Assembly: GCA_033239525.1 (NCBI GenBank)
Contig: BSYO01000014.1
Coordinates: forward strand, 2,989,351-3,053,350
Direction: 5' to 3'
DNA from: Nepenthes gracilis
Lineage: Eukaryota > Streptophyta > Magnoliopsida > Caryophyllales > Nepenthaceae
Length of the DNA: 64,000 nt
The notes below the pieces were generated by a model. That model worked only from the letters and a program-made list of their open reading frames with translations, did no database searches and was not told the origin of the DNA. A program made the position numbers and the translations under genes. Positions 1 through 11,915 of the stretch are shown in pieces; position 1 is the first letter of the stretch, and each line of letters starts with the position of its first letter.

Positions 1-216
1 ATAGGTTTCCACGAGTCTTTGGATATTTAGTCCTCAAGCACTTCTGAAAAGCAAAAGTGCTTTCCTAGAAAGTCATGTGTCATATCAAGGCTGAAAGGGA
101 TATTAAACTGAAAGTCCTGAATTTAGGGTGCAAAAATCAATTGGTTCCTGTTGCCTGCCTAAAGTAATTATCTTTAAGATGTGCTAATGCTTCTTGTGTT
201 TGTTTACTTTCTGCAG

Positions 217-3200
217 TGTGTAGCATCTCATCCAGACACCAGGATGCCATTCCTGAATGGTAATCTTCCAGATAAAGAGGCTTTTTTCATTGGTGTGTTT
301 GGGTTATTCACTGTAATTTTTTTGTGCAATTGCGGGATCACTCTTATTTGACAATTTTATGGGGGCATTTTGCCTTTGTATGATTCAAAGTTGCCTCTCA
401 ATTTCCTTTAGTTGGTGTTATTTCTCATATATATGCTGTTAAAGGAGGAGCATTGGAACCAACAATCAAATGGACAAATTCTCGCCCTTCTACTGTTTGG
501 AAGGTGTGTATACCACTAGGGCAATAGAGCTGCTACATGATTAGGTTCTATATCACATTGAACTGGTGCTTTTGCAGCTTCTAGCAAAAATTATTCATTG
601 TCTTCATTTCTTCCTTTCTCTGAATATTTGTTCCGTCTTCCTAAGTTGTGAACTTTGATCGGAGAGTTGATCAATTTTTGGTTTGAATAGGATACAACAC
701 CTTGAACAGAAAGAAAGAGTATGCATTGAATTGTTGGCTGAATAATGCTGAAAGTTCTGAAATTACTTAAAATTGCAGTTGGGTGCAGTTCTCATTCACA
801 ATACTCATTGGCATAGTTAAAGCTGTTGGGGAAGATCTGGATTTACTAGGCATCTTTTTGTTTACAATTGTCTATGGATTTAAGAGAAATTGCTTAAAGC
901 AAGACTTCACCTTCGGACAAGAAATACTGAATAACGTCCTTCCTCTGCGTCCCGTGACCTAATGCTTCAGATGCCATGCTGAATATTAGTTAAGGAGGAT
1001 CTAAAGTAGGTTTTTTTATTTCTTAAAAACTAGGAATATGTTCCTTTTTTTATGTTTTGTGGATTTCTTTTGCATCAACTTTGTAATTTGCTCTGAACAC
1101 ATTTTAGTTTTCTCTAAAGGAAAAAGAAGAAAAAAAAATAAACAAAGGAAATTGATCCGTTAGAATCTGTGGAAAAAAAAAACAAAATGAGAACTTTGAA
1201 TGTACCATTCTGTTGATAGTTTATTTTATGGTAAAACCCAGAGAATATGTGCAGGGATTTGTGTGTTAGGTTTGGACATTATTTATTTTTCTTCTTTCAT
1301 GGTTATGTTTGTAACTTATAAAATCTGTTTTCAGTTCATGTGCTATTATGTTCATCAGTTTACCTCTATCATGATTTGAGATTTTGCACACCTCTATTTG
1401 CAATTATAGCCCTGCCTGTTTCTTTTAGTTGTTGAGTGTTGCAGGTTTGGTGATATCTTGTGCCCATTAAAGTCAATTTATTTTCTTGGTGACCTTTCTG
1501 TTTTTGCAGCAATAGATATGTGATTGATCTTCAATGACAATTTCTGTATGGATGTTGATCTTTTTGTATGTATAATTAAAAATTGAAATACAAGCTAATT
1601 ATATCTTGCCATTTCTTCTTTGCAGCCCATATCCCTCTGTATCTGTATCCCTTCCTAAATACCACGAGCAAGTCAAGGCCATTTGAGTATCTGAGGCTGA
1701 CTAGTTTAGGTGTCATTGGTGCTCTGGTGAAGGTACATCATCATTGTTGGAGCAAATTATTGATTTCATATACTTTTCAATGTTTTCACTGTTTGAATTA
1801 ATATTGAAATCCCATTTATCTTGTTTTGATGGTGGAAATTAATATGCTAATATTACTAGCGATTTTTTCTTTATTGCAGTCAGAGATTGTTACCATCTGC
1901 AACTTGATCTTTTTTGTTTTTCCAGTTCTAGGTTGGTTTTCCTAATGGAGCTGCTAGTGTTCTGAATTACACAACTGATGATGTTTGGGAGGGAATGACA
2001 TTCTCCAAATAGATTAGTGGTGACCCTCTGAACAGCCAGTGTAAAACTTCTTGGACAATTTGGCATGGTTTTGAGACTAGTGTTACCAACGGGGATTTCC
2101 CAAGAACTAGCGCAGGAAACATCCCATTACATAGTAGAAGTGTAACTGAGGCTAATAAATCCATATAATGTATCCCATTTAGGGTGAAAAGCTCTGTTTG
2201 GTTTGGTTTGGTTTGGGTTAGTGACATCCCTCCATTGTAAGAGCAAAACAAAAGGAAAAGTGGCAACCTTAAGTAGTATATCTTCTTCCACAAACTCTCC
2301 TATACATGGATAAATGTTCTTGTGTATTTTATTTATTGACAAACCAATTATATATGTGTGTGTGTGTGTGTGCGTGCGCGTGCGCGTGTGTTTGTGAATT
2401 TCATCGGTGCTTTGCTGGCATCCTTTGAAGACATCACTGGTGTTAGATTTATTTAAGATGGTGAAAGAACTTGGAGAATACCTAAGATGATCCTCAACTG
2501 TTTGATCATCTTGTGGAAAAAAGATTCATCTCATGGATCTTTATGGTCTGTTTGATTTTAGGAAAATGTGTAAGAATGGGAGAAAAGTTAGAAAAAAATA
2601 TTGTTATCTGTTTGGATGTTCAAAAAGTTGAAGGAAAAAAATTATATGAAAAAATTCATGTAAAATTATTTATTCTATAGAATTTCACTTTTTATTTAAC
2701 TATTTTTCATAACTATTTTTGTTTTTTTAAAACAATTTCTAGATATAAATAAACCATTAATATATGGAGCATGGTCATAGTTTTCCGCATGAGTTTCATT
2801 GTTTTGGAGCAAGCTCTGATGAAATGTTGTTGTTCACATCTATACATGTACTTGTTGGCTTCCTTTGGTGTATTACTTTCTTTAAGTGTGTTTGCTTAAT
2901 TGCACAGGAGTAGCTATTTTCAACAATAATTTATTGGAACTTGGAATTGAATCAGATCTGGTGAAATGTGTCAAATCAGGATGCATTTTAATGGCTTCTC
3001 TCGTGTTATATAGTTCGTCACATATCATATACTTTAAAATTTTGAAATTCCAGGTGCTATATAGTTTTTTTAGAGTTTTGCACGTATCATTGTGTGATTT
3101 TGCACATCATTGATATAATTATCAGCCAATAAAATAACATATCGACCAATATACATTGGTATAGGGTTCTCCGATGTCGATATTTTTCAATACCACGACA

Positions 3201-6200
3201 ATATCGCGATATGTTCTCATATCGGTCGATATGATTTTATTAACTTATAATTTTTAATTTTTTTTATCCAATATATTGAAATGTATTATTCAATGTGTCT
3301 GTGAACGATATGATTATGACCAATACTGATATTGTACTGATATCGATATTTTCATCCTAGAACTTGTACAAGCTGAAATCCTGCCTTCACCTCTGCACCT
3401 CTCTTCTTCCCAAAACACACAAAATAACTCAAAATGGATTAGTTGGTGGTGTGCATTATACCCAGATACTTTTGTCCATGAGATGCTGTTTTTCTGTTTT
3501 AACATGTCATGTTTTAACTCAAATAATTAATTGGTTCTTCTTTTCAGGTTGATGATACAGAAGTCATAAGCTTCCTGCTTTCAACTGAGATAATTCCCTT
3601 GTGCCTGCGAACCATGGAGATGGGCAGTGAATTGTCAAAAACAGTGAGTCTTTCAGATGTTTAGATTTCCTTTATATTGGAGGCCAAGGTTATTTCAATG
3701 AGAGCTATTATGGTTATTTCAATGAAAATGTTCTCATATTTACTCATGATCAAAGTTGGATGGACGAATAGTGAACATTAAATAGTCATTTAAATTTTTT
3801 GATTTAATTTTTACCATTTATCAATTTAATTTCTAATCTTGGCTGTTAGGTGGATATGGTAGCCTCTCCATGCAAGGACTATAACAACTCTCTATTTCAA
3901 TAACATTTTATTTTGTTATTAGAAAATTCTTTTGCAAAAATAGTCAGGAGTCAGTGGGCTGTAGCTGCTTAGAAGTTAATTTTACTTCATTGAAGGTGTG
4001 TTAGCTTTGATTTAGCCAAGGCGTGACATGTCATTGTTATTATATGCAAACCCTTTATTCATGATACTGAACATTTATGGATTAAGGTGCCTAGAAAGGA
4101 GCCTCACCTTGTCCCTCTCGACTTGTGCATTGTTGAGCATGCAGCACAAGTTCTCTACTTGTAGTTTTCCAATTTTTTGTTTGGATTGAAATTCTACTTC
4201 ATTGATGCAAATATCGGTATCGGGCCCCCCAATACAAATATTTCTTAATACCGCAATAATTTTGTGATATGTTACCGTAGCAGTGATATATTACGATATA
4301 TTTTGTAGCACTTGATTTCTCAAATTACATTTATGATGTCATAATTATTATATATTAAATTAATATGAGAAATAATTTTATAATGAAAATTTTGAGAAAA
4401 ATTATAATTTTAAATAATCAAGTTCTGCACCTGTTAAGTACCTATCTTACACTCATACGTGTTTAAAATAGAATGCTTGAGCTTGAGGAGTGCATTTGGG
4501 ATGCTCGTGCGTGTTTAAGCTTGAGGGGCGCATATGGGCACAATAGGTTAAGCTTGAGGTGCGCCTAATGTGGCATTTGTGTATATATGTGACTGGGCAT
4601 GGTGCTTGATGTGTGCCTGGTTAGCATTTGTGCATCGATTTGGTATAAAAGGTTTTCTTTGCCCGATTTTTGTCATTCATGTGGGAAAAAGTAGGAGAAG
4701 AGAGAGAAAAGGGAAGAAGAGAAAGAAGAAGAGAGTAAGGAGAAAGAAAGGGATTTTGGTGTTATTTTGTGTCGAATCTAATAAATTTGATATTTAAGAC
4801 AAATATATTTAAGCTCATTCTTTAGTCTATTTTTAAAATCCTTCGATTTTATTTCTATTATTGTTTAAATAGATATGTATGTCATCTTTTATATCTACTT
4901 TTTGAATATTATTGTATGCATGTATATTTTATTGAATATTTTGATATTTTGTTGGGTTTTATTGAACATTTGAAGATTTAGTTTGTTTTCACCGAATACT
5001 TGAGAATTTGAAAGATTTTGTTTTGATATTGTGATATTGTAATGAAAATCATAAAATATTTGTGCATTTGACCTTATATGCTATTTTTTATGTCAATATT
5101 TGATGAGGATTATATTTTATGATATGATTAGAGTTTGTATTTTTTCCAGATGATGGAAAAGTTTTGTATATTTGTTATAGGGTTCTCCGTTTGACAAATA
5201 AGAACTCTTGTGAGTTATTTGGCTATTTATAATCGGACATGTACTAATATATTAGGCACATTTAAAGAATTTACCTATCATCCATAGCAAAAAAAAAAGA
5301 TGGCTTTTGACCATGTCTATAAGGTAATGTAAGCGGTCAACTTATGAGTCTTGAATAATAGTATATTAACTGTTATTGAAAATATGTATAACTCATTCTT
5401 TAAAGTTACCCTTTTAATTAGTCAGTGGGAGTTATCGGTCCTTAGTTCTTATTTTTTGGTGTGCCTTGATTCTTATGTTTTGACATGCTTTGATTCTTAT
5501 ATTTGACATGTTTTAATCTTTTGAAGATTTTGTATGTTTTGGATAGGTTCTTCGAATTTCATGTTTTATGGACGCATTGCATGTTTTGGTATTTTGATGT
5601 TTTTATACAATTTGTATGTTTTGGATGTTCGTATATACATACTAAATTGTTTGTATGAAATTATGGTTTGGAATATATTTAATGGAAAATTGGATATTTC
5701 AGACTTTTACATGTAAATTATGGTTTTATGCCCTTTTATCTATTTTGCCAACGTATATTTGTGTATGATATGTATATATGCTTTCCCGAGCATTAGGCTC
5801 ACATTTGCTAATGTTTTTAAAACACCTTTCAAATTAGTAGGTAGTGGATTCTTGTATAATATAGATAGAAGATTTTTGAAGACTTTTGTTTTGTTGTATT
5901 TGTAATATTGTAGATTGTTTAGATTTTATATATTGTATTAGATTTATATTTTCTAAGCTCCACAACTTGGGATCATGGGCCGATGTGCCTAGTAAAGTCA
6001 TGTATAGATTTCTGCTATTGTCTATTTGGTATTTCGGTTAGATGCTCTTCCTTATTTTGAAGCTGGACAGGGATAATTAAGCTAGCCTTGTGACCCTTTG
6101 ATTATATTGTTAATGGTGTTGGTACGTAGTATCTGATTCGGTTTTGGTTATTGAATTGTGATTATTTATAGATAATTATTATAATTGATGTCATTATTAT

Positions 6201-9200
6201 AACCGGTTTGGGTTGGGGTCGGGACATATTTGGTCGATATTTTTGCTAATATGACTTAGTTTTTAATTTTCAGAATTTTTTTCCTTTCCATATATTTAAT
6301 TTGATACGTATTATCTAATATATTCGATACCGATATAACCTGTCTGATATGAATACCGATGTCAATATTTTTATTAACGCTTCCTCTGAAACATTATTGT
6401 CTAATCTTATCCTAAATCCAAATAAAGGCTGATTCTATTTTGACATTTGAAATCAAAAATATTTTGGTTGAGCTGCTCAGAATCTATTTTTCATTAAAAT
6501 TTTGATATAACTAGAGTTTTTAAATGCTATAGTGAGCCCTTTGCTTGATGCGACTCTATAATGAGATTATGTTTCAGGTTGACAGTGTTCTCTAACGCTG
6601 GCAGGTTGCTACGTTTGTCGTCCAAAAGATTCTTTTGGATGATGTGGGCTTGGATTACATATGCACTACGGCAGAGCGTTTTTTTGCAGTTGGACGAGTT
6701 TTGGGCAACATGGTTGCTGCATTGGCTGAGCAACCATCATCTCGATTGCTGAAGCATATTATTAGATGTTACCTTCGGCTTTCAGAAAATCCAAACCAAT
6801 AATTGGTTGGTTACCAATAATTGGGTGGCTTAGTTCTTTATTAATCCAAGGTAAATAAGCTGTGGCTGGAGGACAAAAAGAAGTAGACCATGAATAAAAA
6901 TATTAGTATTGGTATTGGTTGTGGTTATATCAATATTAAATATATTGAAAAATAAAAATTTATGAAATCGTAAGCTTGTAGGAATATATTGACTGATATA
7001 TCAGCTAAATATTTAATATATTGGTTAAGATTTTAAATATTTGTCAATATATTGTGATAAATTATTGATACATCAATATATTGTGGTATTGTCACATATT
7101 AGGAAGTATTGGTATTGAAAAGCTTGATACCAATATATATCGACTGATATCTACATTTGTGAGGTGGCCTAGTAAAATTTAGAGTGGGGTGATAAAAACC
7201 TTATTCAAAATTGCTTTATCACTTGGAAGATATTACATTAAATCGGGTGAAATGGAAAAAACAGATTCATATAGTTGATTCCATTTGATCAGATTTATAG
7301 GTTGTTGTTATTAACCATCGATAGTATTATTAATCAATGTCTATCTTCCCCCTGCCCCTTGTCTATTTTATCAGTATCTGAAGTCTCTTGTTAACATCTG
7401 ATATATGTTTTGTAGAGCTTGTGATGCGTTAAGAAGTTGTCTGCCAGACATGTTAAGAGATGCCACCTTTAGTAGTTGTCTTCGTGTAAGTTTCCTCTAT
7501 TCAGCTCCTTTTGACGCTATCTTGCTTAGCATTTGTCTGTCTTTTTGTTTCAAGTTACTGCAGGTGCTATGAAGATTAATGCAAAGGTGAGTCCATTGCC
7601 TTTCAGTTAGGGGCTGTTTGGCACTAGGAATTGGGCCCTAAAATTTGGAATTGGGATTAGAATTTCTAGCCTAGTTTCGATTTTGTTGTTTGGCGTCAGG
7701 CAGAATTGAAATTATAATTTTGTATTCCAATTCTTGGAATTAAAAAATAGTATAGGATAGTTATTTGTAATTTTTAGGAGTAGAGTAGAGAATTGTAATT
7801 TTGGATGTAAAAATTATTTGTTAATTAGATATAATAAAATCAAATAAAATGAAAGCCATTAGATAAAATATTTTCAGCTATTTCAATCAAGTAAAAGTGG
7901 GCCAACCATTGTTTTATTTTTAATTTATTTAAAAAAATTATATAAACAAATATTATTTAAAAACTTAAAAAACTAATATTTAGATAAAAATGTTGTTTAA
8001 AAATATTTTAAAATAATATATTGTAAAATATTACCAAAATGTTGAATGAGATATTTTTAAAAAATTGTATTATATCAAATTTCATACAAAAACAAATTTA
8101 GAATTTATATTGGGCTACTTAATTTTTTTATTTTTATGTGTGGATTAAAGAATTACCCATACCCATCTTTATTTTTTTTTTTAGAATTGTAATTTTTTAT
8201 ATAATCTAAACAATAAAATTATAATTTCAGTTAATTTAAATTCCAGCAGAATCAAAAGTTGACTTGCATTTTTTAAATTTTAATTTTAATTCTACAATCC
8301 AAACAGACTCTTAGCCTATTGTTCGTCATATTTGAAAATGTATACATCCTCGTCTTCTTCTCTTTATTTATTCTTATGATGCAATTGGAAGTGCTTGTGT
8401 CACATCCTCACCGATACCAAAATAATTAATGAAATTAATCCATCTTAATTAATCAATGCAATTATTATCTTGATTTATTTCAAGTCCATAAAAGCTATTG
8501 CAAAAAACAATGCCGACAAACATTGTTAAAATTCCAAATCGAATTGACATCAGACGTGAACTTGAAAATCAAACGTTAACAGTTGACACAAAATAAAATA
8601 GTGAATCACATTGATCTGAAATAGCACACTGTCAAGTGGCTGTAAAAACTGATAATAATCCGATTCTTATACATTCATGAGGACAAATATCTTATCGATA
8701 TCAGAGTACTCAAAATCATAACTCAACTAAGTTATTGAAAAGAGAATCGAAAAGTAAGTATATCACGGATAAGAACGTCACAAACTTTTATATAATACAA
8801 TATTATAAATAAGGATAAGATAAACATTCTAAAACTATTATTTTGAGACAAATACAATATTCAAATGATTCTGATTCCTAATTTTATTTTCTTGAACAAC
8901 GTTTCTGTTAACTTCTACATGCTAGTGTGCATTGAGTCCACTAATTTAAAGGGGGTTAGCAAAAATAAAAGTAAGAGTGAGCCAATTATTCGGTAAGGTA
9001 TATAAATTATATAATGATGCATATAATTTATCTCAAAATTATCCTAGAATGAATATGATCAAAATCAAATAAAAAGTCATGCAATTTCCATAACATTCAT
9101 GCAAAATTTTCAAATTTGATAATTCTATTTCTTTCTCTAATAATGCTCTATAAAAATATGCTCAAATCATGATAATTCTTATGGATTAAGGATCAGTAGG

Positions 9201-11915
9201 ACCTCACCGACAAAAGAGCGAATAATCAAAACTCGGTTATATATGTTTCCACACAATCAAAGGTTTTACATTACTATTTAAGACCCGTAGGTAGGTTGTC
9301 ATATATATAACCCTATAGATAGAACTGAATATCGCATTTAACCCCTGGATAATAGGTTCGAATCTCGATTACCATTATAATATACCGAGACATGTCATAA
9401 TATATCATCACTAATTTCTACAATGATCCGTGCATAAACACAAATGAAAAACTTTACACAAATGCAAATAATCTTTTATATTTTCTCATATTGAAGAAAA
9501 TATCCTTGCCTTTTTACAAATTGTAGAGTTTTCTCCATACTTCTTCAAATGCTTGTCATGTAGTGCACAAAATTTCTTGTAGGAACTTAATTGTGACATT
9601 TTAAAGCATGTAAGAGTAGTGTTATAAAATTTTAGACATGCAATAGTTATATAATTCAGAAATTGTGGGAATCATATGTAGTTTGGCGAAATCTCATCAC
9701 AGTTTTTCAACTCTAAGCATGTAGGGAAATATTAATAAATTCAGAACATGCAAGCATATATTTAAGGATTTAGAACATATTGAAGCATTATATACGAAAA
9801 TTAAAGTATATAAAAGCAGTTAAACAAGAATTCAGAACTTGTTTGTGCCTTAGTACAAGAAACTTGTTGAGAAACATAATATACGTGGATTAAGAACATG
9901 AATTTTATAAAAATTTAGAGAATGGGGATGAGAATTCATGTATGAGAAGTATCAACACTTTACACACGAAACTATAACTTGCATGGGCATTTAAACAAAA
10001 TTTCAAAACATGCATGAGTGGAAACTGTGGTTGACAGATCGTTATATATGAACTAAGGGTGTGAACTTCGTAAAATTTATCAAGAATGGAAATGAGAGTC
10101 ATGCATCTAGACGAAAAATAATTTAGCTATGAAAATATGATATGCATTGGGATTTGAAATAATAAATACTCAAGTAAAAAAAAAAATCAGTAGCAAAAGA
10201 AAGAGAGCTTAGGTGCACTTTCCTTAATTTGATTTTTCTCAAAGATTTCTTTATTTCACCTTGAATTTTCACTTCTCCTGCATATTTCTCCTCTTTTCTC
10301 TCTTTTTTTAAACCTTTCCTCTCTGCTCTCTCAAGGCCCAACTCAAAATGTCCCGAAATTGGCCAAAAAACGCATTTTTATAGCAAGCTGCTGCGTCATG
10401 TGTGGGTTAGACGCGGATCAAGCGCGAGCCCATATGTGCTCCCGTCAAGTGCCCAAACAATGGCTGAACAACGCACGAGCATCCCTCATGTGTGCATCAA
10501 GCAGGTCCTAGTAATTTGCCAAGGCCACGCACGAGCGTTTTTTGGGCGTGAATCAAGCGTGGACAATCTGTCAAAAGTACGTTTGACTGTCGATCAGGCG
10601 TCCTTTAGATGTGACCCTTATATCCAAAACACACGTGCGTGTGTGGAGCACCAATCAAGCATCATTCAACCCAATGTGACTTGATTAAAATATTGACTTT
10701 AACCACATTCTTATTTGATCTCAAAACTTCCTTTTTCCTAACGTAATTAATCACAATTATGATTATAAATTGAAGCTTGCACATTACAGTTTGGTTAAGA
10801 ACATAAATGGAAATATCGATATCGATATTTTTTACATTAATATCAAACAATATGTATTAGTATCGGATATATTGAATAGAAATTGTTTTCTGCAAATTAT
10901 GACCCAATGAAGAGGTATCGACTGATATATGATTGATACAGCTACACATCACGATATCAAAAAATATCGGTATCAAGGGGCTAATCTTGATGTATAACAG
11001 CCAATATTTTGCATATCAACATATATTTCACAAATACCGATATAGACATGTACACGGGATATTTCGATAAGTAGGACACAGACATGTTAACAAAAAAACC
11101 GATTGTTTCTTGTTAATGGAAGAATATAATTGATAGAATAACACTAATTCAAGTTACATAAGCTTTCAAATCAGATCTCTCTCTGGGAATACACTTTTTT
11201 AATCTCTCGGTTTCCATTTTCTAGTGGGAAGATTTTTTAACTGCCACAAGCTCTTTATGTCTGTTTTTTCAGTTGAATTATTGGTTCAGATACTCATTTG
11301 CATAAGCCTAGGCATATTAAAGAGGCAAATATTCAGGCATGAGGCCGAGCTGTCAGATAGGCAATATCCCAGAGGAATTGCCCCACTTCTGCCTGAATAT
11401 TTCCTGCAGTGTCCCTTAGTTTTCCTTTGGGCATTCAATACTCAACTCATTGTCGAACAAAAAGCTATTTTGGAGTTGATTATCTTCTTGTGAACAGCAC
11501 AAACTTTTATAAAATTCACACTAATTCCGTCTGAGAAGAAGACCCATGACTCAGCTATAGAGTTGCTACCATGCGACCTAATCGTCATGAGTTCGAATAA
11601 TGGAAATAGCTTTTTGCATAATTGAAGGTAAAACCATGTAAAACTGACCTATAATAGTCTGATCCTTCCCCAAACCCCACGAATGCTGGGAGCTTCACAC
11701 ACTGGGTTACCTTTTAGACTTCTCCGTGTGCGTAATCTGCGCCATAAGAAATTTTCCCCATTCATTTGACTGGTTCCTTCTCACTTGCTCGTTTATTTGA
11801 ATTTCAGGAAGATCTGACGACAAGAAGGTGGCTGCATCAACTTCTTCACAATGTTGGAGGACCCCACGCGGTCCTCCAAGCTGGTGCCAGCTTCGACCAT
11901 ATGCTGATGAACTGA
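217..11915 (+). CDS. CNOT9: CCR4-NOT subunit 9 (CNOT9/CAF40/Rcd1) homologue, 5' end outside window, possible splice defect
   Basis: CNOT9 is the armadillo-repeat subunit of the CCR4-NOT deadenylase; it docks on the NOT1 scaffold and helps recruit mRNA targets. Recognisable exons are 217-259, 1626-1732, 3548-3643, 6605 to about 6793, 7416-7485 and 11808-11915 (stop TGA 11913-11915). They carry family signatures in order: [94 protein letters not shown] and [14 protein letters not shown]. The first four junctions have GT-AG borders and compatible phases. Earlier exons lie left of the window. The fourth exon lacks the expected donor after codons ENP: the reading frame meets TAA at 6800. RMPFLN has Pro where I expect Leu in plant homologues. 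It may be a pseudogene, an allele with a truncated product, or a gene with a non-canonical donor. Family assignment is firm; functionality is uncertain. Confidence 0.86.
260..1625 (+). other. Intron of the CNOT9 homologue
   Basis: The stretch between two conserved CNOT9 exons starts GTAATC and ends in TGCAG. It is AT-rich with several poly-A/T runs. I see no coding or mobile signature in it. Confidence 0.7.
2348..2396. repeat. (TG)n microsatellite grading into TGCG
   Basis: Alternating TG repeats followed by TGCG units lie in the CNOT9 intron between the 1626-1732 and 3548-3643 exons. The rest of that intron before about 3120 is AT-rich, without a recognisable feature. Confidence 0.9.
3128..3361 (+). 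repeat. CGATAT family copy A (small AT-rich interspersed repeat)
   Basis: One copy of a roughly 250-bp repeat found many times in this window. It is marked by GATATTTTTCAATACC near the start, ATATCGNGATATGTT in the middle and GATATCGATATTTTCATC at the end. The two ends are partly inverted (AAATATCGGTAT versus ATACCGATATTT in better copies), as in MITEs. It lies just upstream of the 3548 exon. Confidence 0.7.
3740..3890 (+). repeat. Dispersed repeat family B, copy 1
   Basis: The segment containing AATAGTCATTTAAAT and GTTAGGTGGATATGG recurs with variation near 40,380-40,510 and 46,765-46,890. The ends are not defined and the class is unknown. Confidence 0.45.
4205..4303 (+). repeat. CGATAT family copy B, left half
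   Basis: It begins with AAATATCGGTATCGGGCC and carries the family's AATACCGCAATAAT and GATATATTACGATATATT segments, then is interrupted by the solo LTR at 4304. The right half continues at about 6232. Confidence 0.7.
4304..6226. mobile_element. Solo LTR 1 with TATTT target duplication
   Basis: The 1,923-bp segment starts TGTAGCACTTG and ends GGTCGGGACA, so it has TG...CA ends. It is flanked on both sides by TATTT (4299-4303 and 6227-6231), a perfect 5-bp target duplication. Removing it rejoins the two halves of a CGATAT repeat. There are no internal coding remnants, as expected for a solo LTR left by LTR-LTR recombination. The ending resembles Gypsy LTRs, but the superfamily is an inference. 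It sits in an intron of the CNOT9 homologue. Confidence 0.85.
6232..6395 (+). repeat. CGATAT family copy B, right half
   Basis: The sequence resumes with GGTCGATATTTTTGCTAAT and ends with GATGTCAATATTTTTATTAA, matching the second half of full copies of the family. Confidence 0.65.
6788..6835 (+). other. Missing splice donor region after the fourth visible CNOT9 exon
   Basis: After the conserved codons for SENP the sequence reads AACCAATAATTGG, not a GT donor. TAA at 6800-6802 closes the frame. The motif ACCAATAATTGG is repeated a few bases later (6797 and 6813 regions), suggesting a small local duplication. The downstream exon (7416) needs a two-base overhang from this exon, which the ancestral AAG/GT border would supply. 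Confidence 0.7.
6893..7165 (-). repeat. CGATAT family copy C, reverse orientation
   Basis: It opens with AAAATATTAGTATTGG and contains TATCAATATTAAATATATTG and CAATATATTGTGGTATTGTC, which are the family segments in reverse. It has lost most CG dinucleotides, so it is an older copy. Confidence 0.6.
7168..7315 (+). repeat. SINE 3' tail remnant
   Basis: It contains AAATCGGGTGAAATGG and GATTCATATAGTTGATTCC, followed by a GGTTGTTGTTATT end. This is the 3' half of a plant tRNA-derived SINE of the type that ends in (TTG)n. The same tail recurs near 18,230, 45,850 and 58,550. Confidence 0.6.
7610..8310. mobile_element. Tourist-like (PIF/Harbinger) MITE with TTA duplication
   Basis: The 701-bp AT-rich element has inverted ends, GGGGCTGTTTGG on the left and CCAAACAGACTC on the right. 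It is bounded by TTA at 7607-7609 and 8311-8313, the duplication typical of PIF/Harbinger elements. No transposase is visible, so it is non-autonomous. It lies in the intron before the last CNOT9 exon. Confidence 0.75.
8398..10774 (+). mobile_element. Candidate solo LTR, 2.4 kb, GCTTG flanks
   Basis: It starts TGTCACATCC, a form seen in large Gypsy LTRs, and has the low-complexity AT-rich style of Tekay/Del-type LTRs. GCTTG occurs immediately before (8393-8397) and again at 10775-10779. The right end reads ATTGAA rather than ...CA, so the boundary is not secure. There is no coding content. Confidence 0.4.
10806..11050 (-). repeat. CGATAT family copy D
   Basis: It contains GAAATATCGATATCGATATT at the left and AAAAATATCGGTATCAAGGG further right, matching the family in reverse orientation. 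Confidence 0.6.
11536..11718 (+). mobile_element. tRNA-derived SINE
   Basis: The head GACTCAGCTATAGAGTTGC resembles a polymerase III box A, and CATGAGTTCGAATAATGG resembles box B. The body reads CTTCCCCAAACCCCACG and GGGAGCTTCACACACTGGG, as in a widespread plant SINE family. It is not a functional tRNA because the acceptor stem cannot be closed. It sits about 90 bp upstream of the last CNOT9 exon. Confidence 0.75.

Noticed and set aside
7564..7586. A 23-base segment flanked by AG and GT could be a micro-exon of CNOT9.
   Set aside because: It would shift the frame between the conserved exons 7416-7485 and 11808-11915, which join in frame without it.
11536..11610. A tRNA gene, because of box A and box B-like motifs.
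   Set aside because: No acceptor stem can be formed, and the downstream body is that of a plant SINE.
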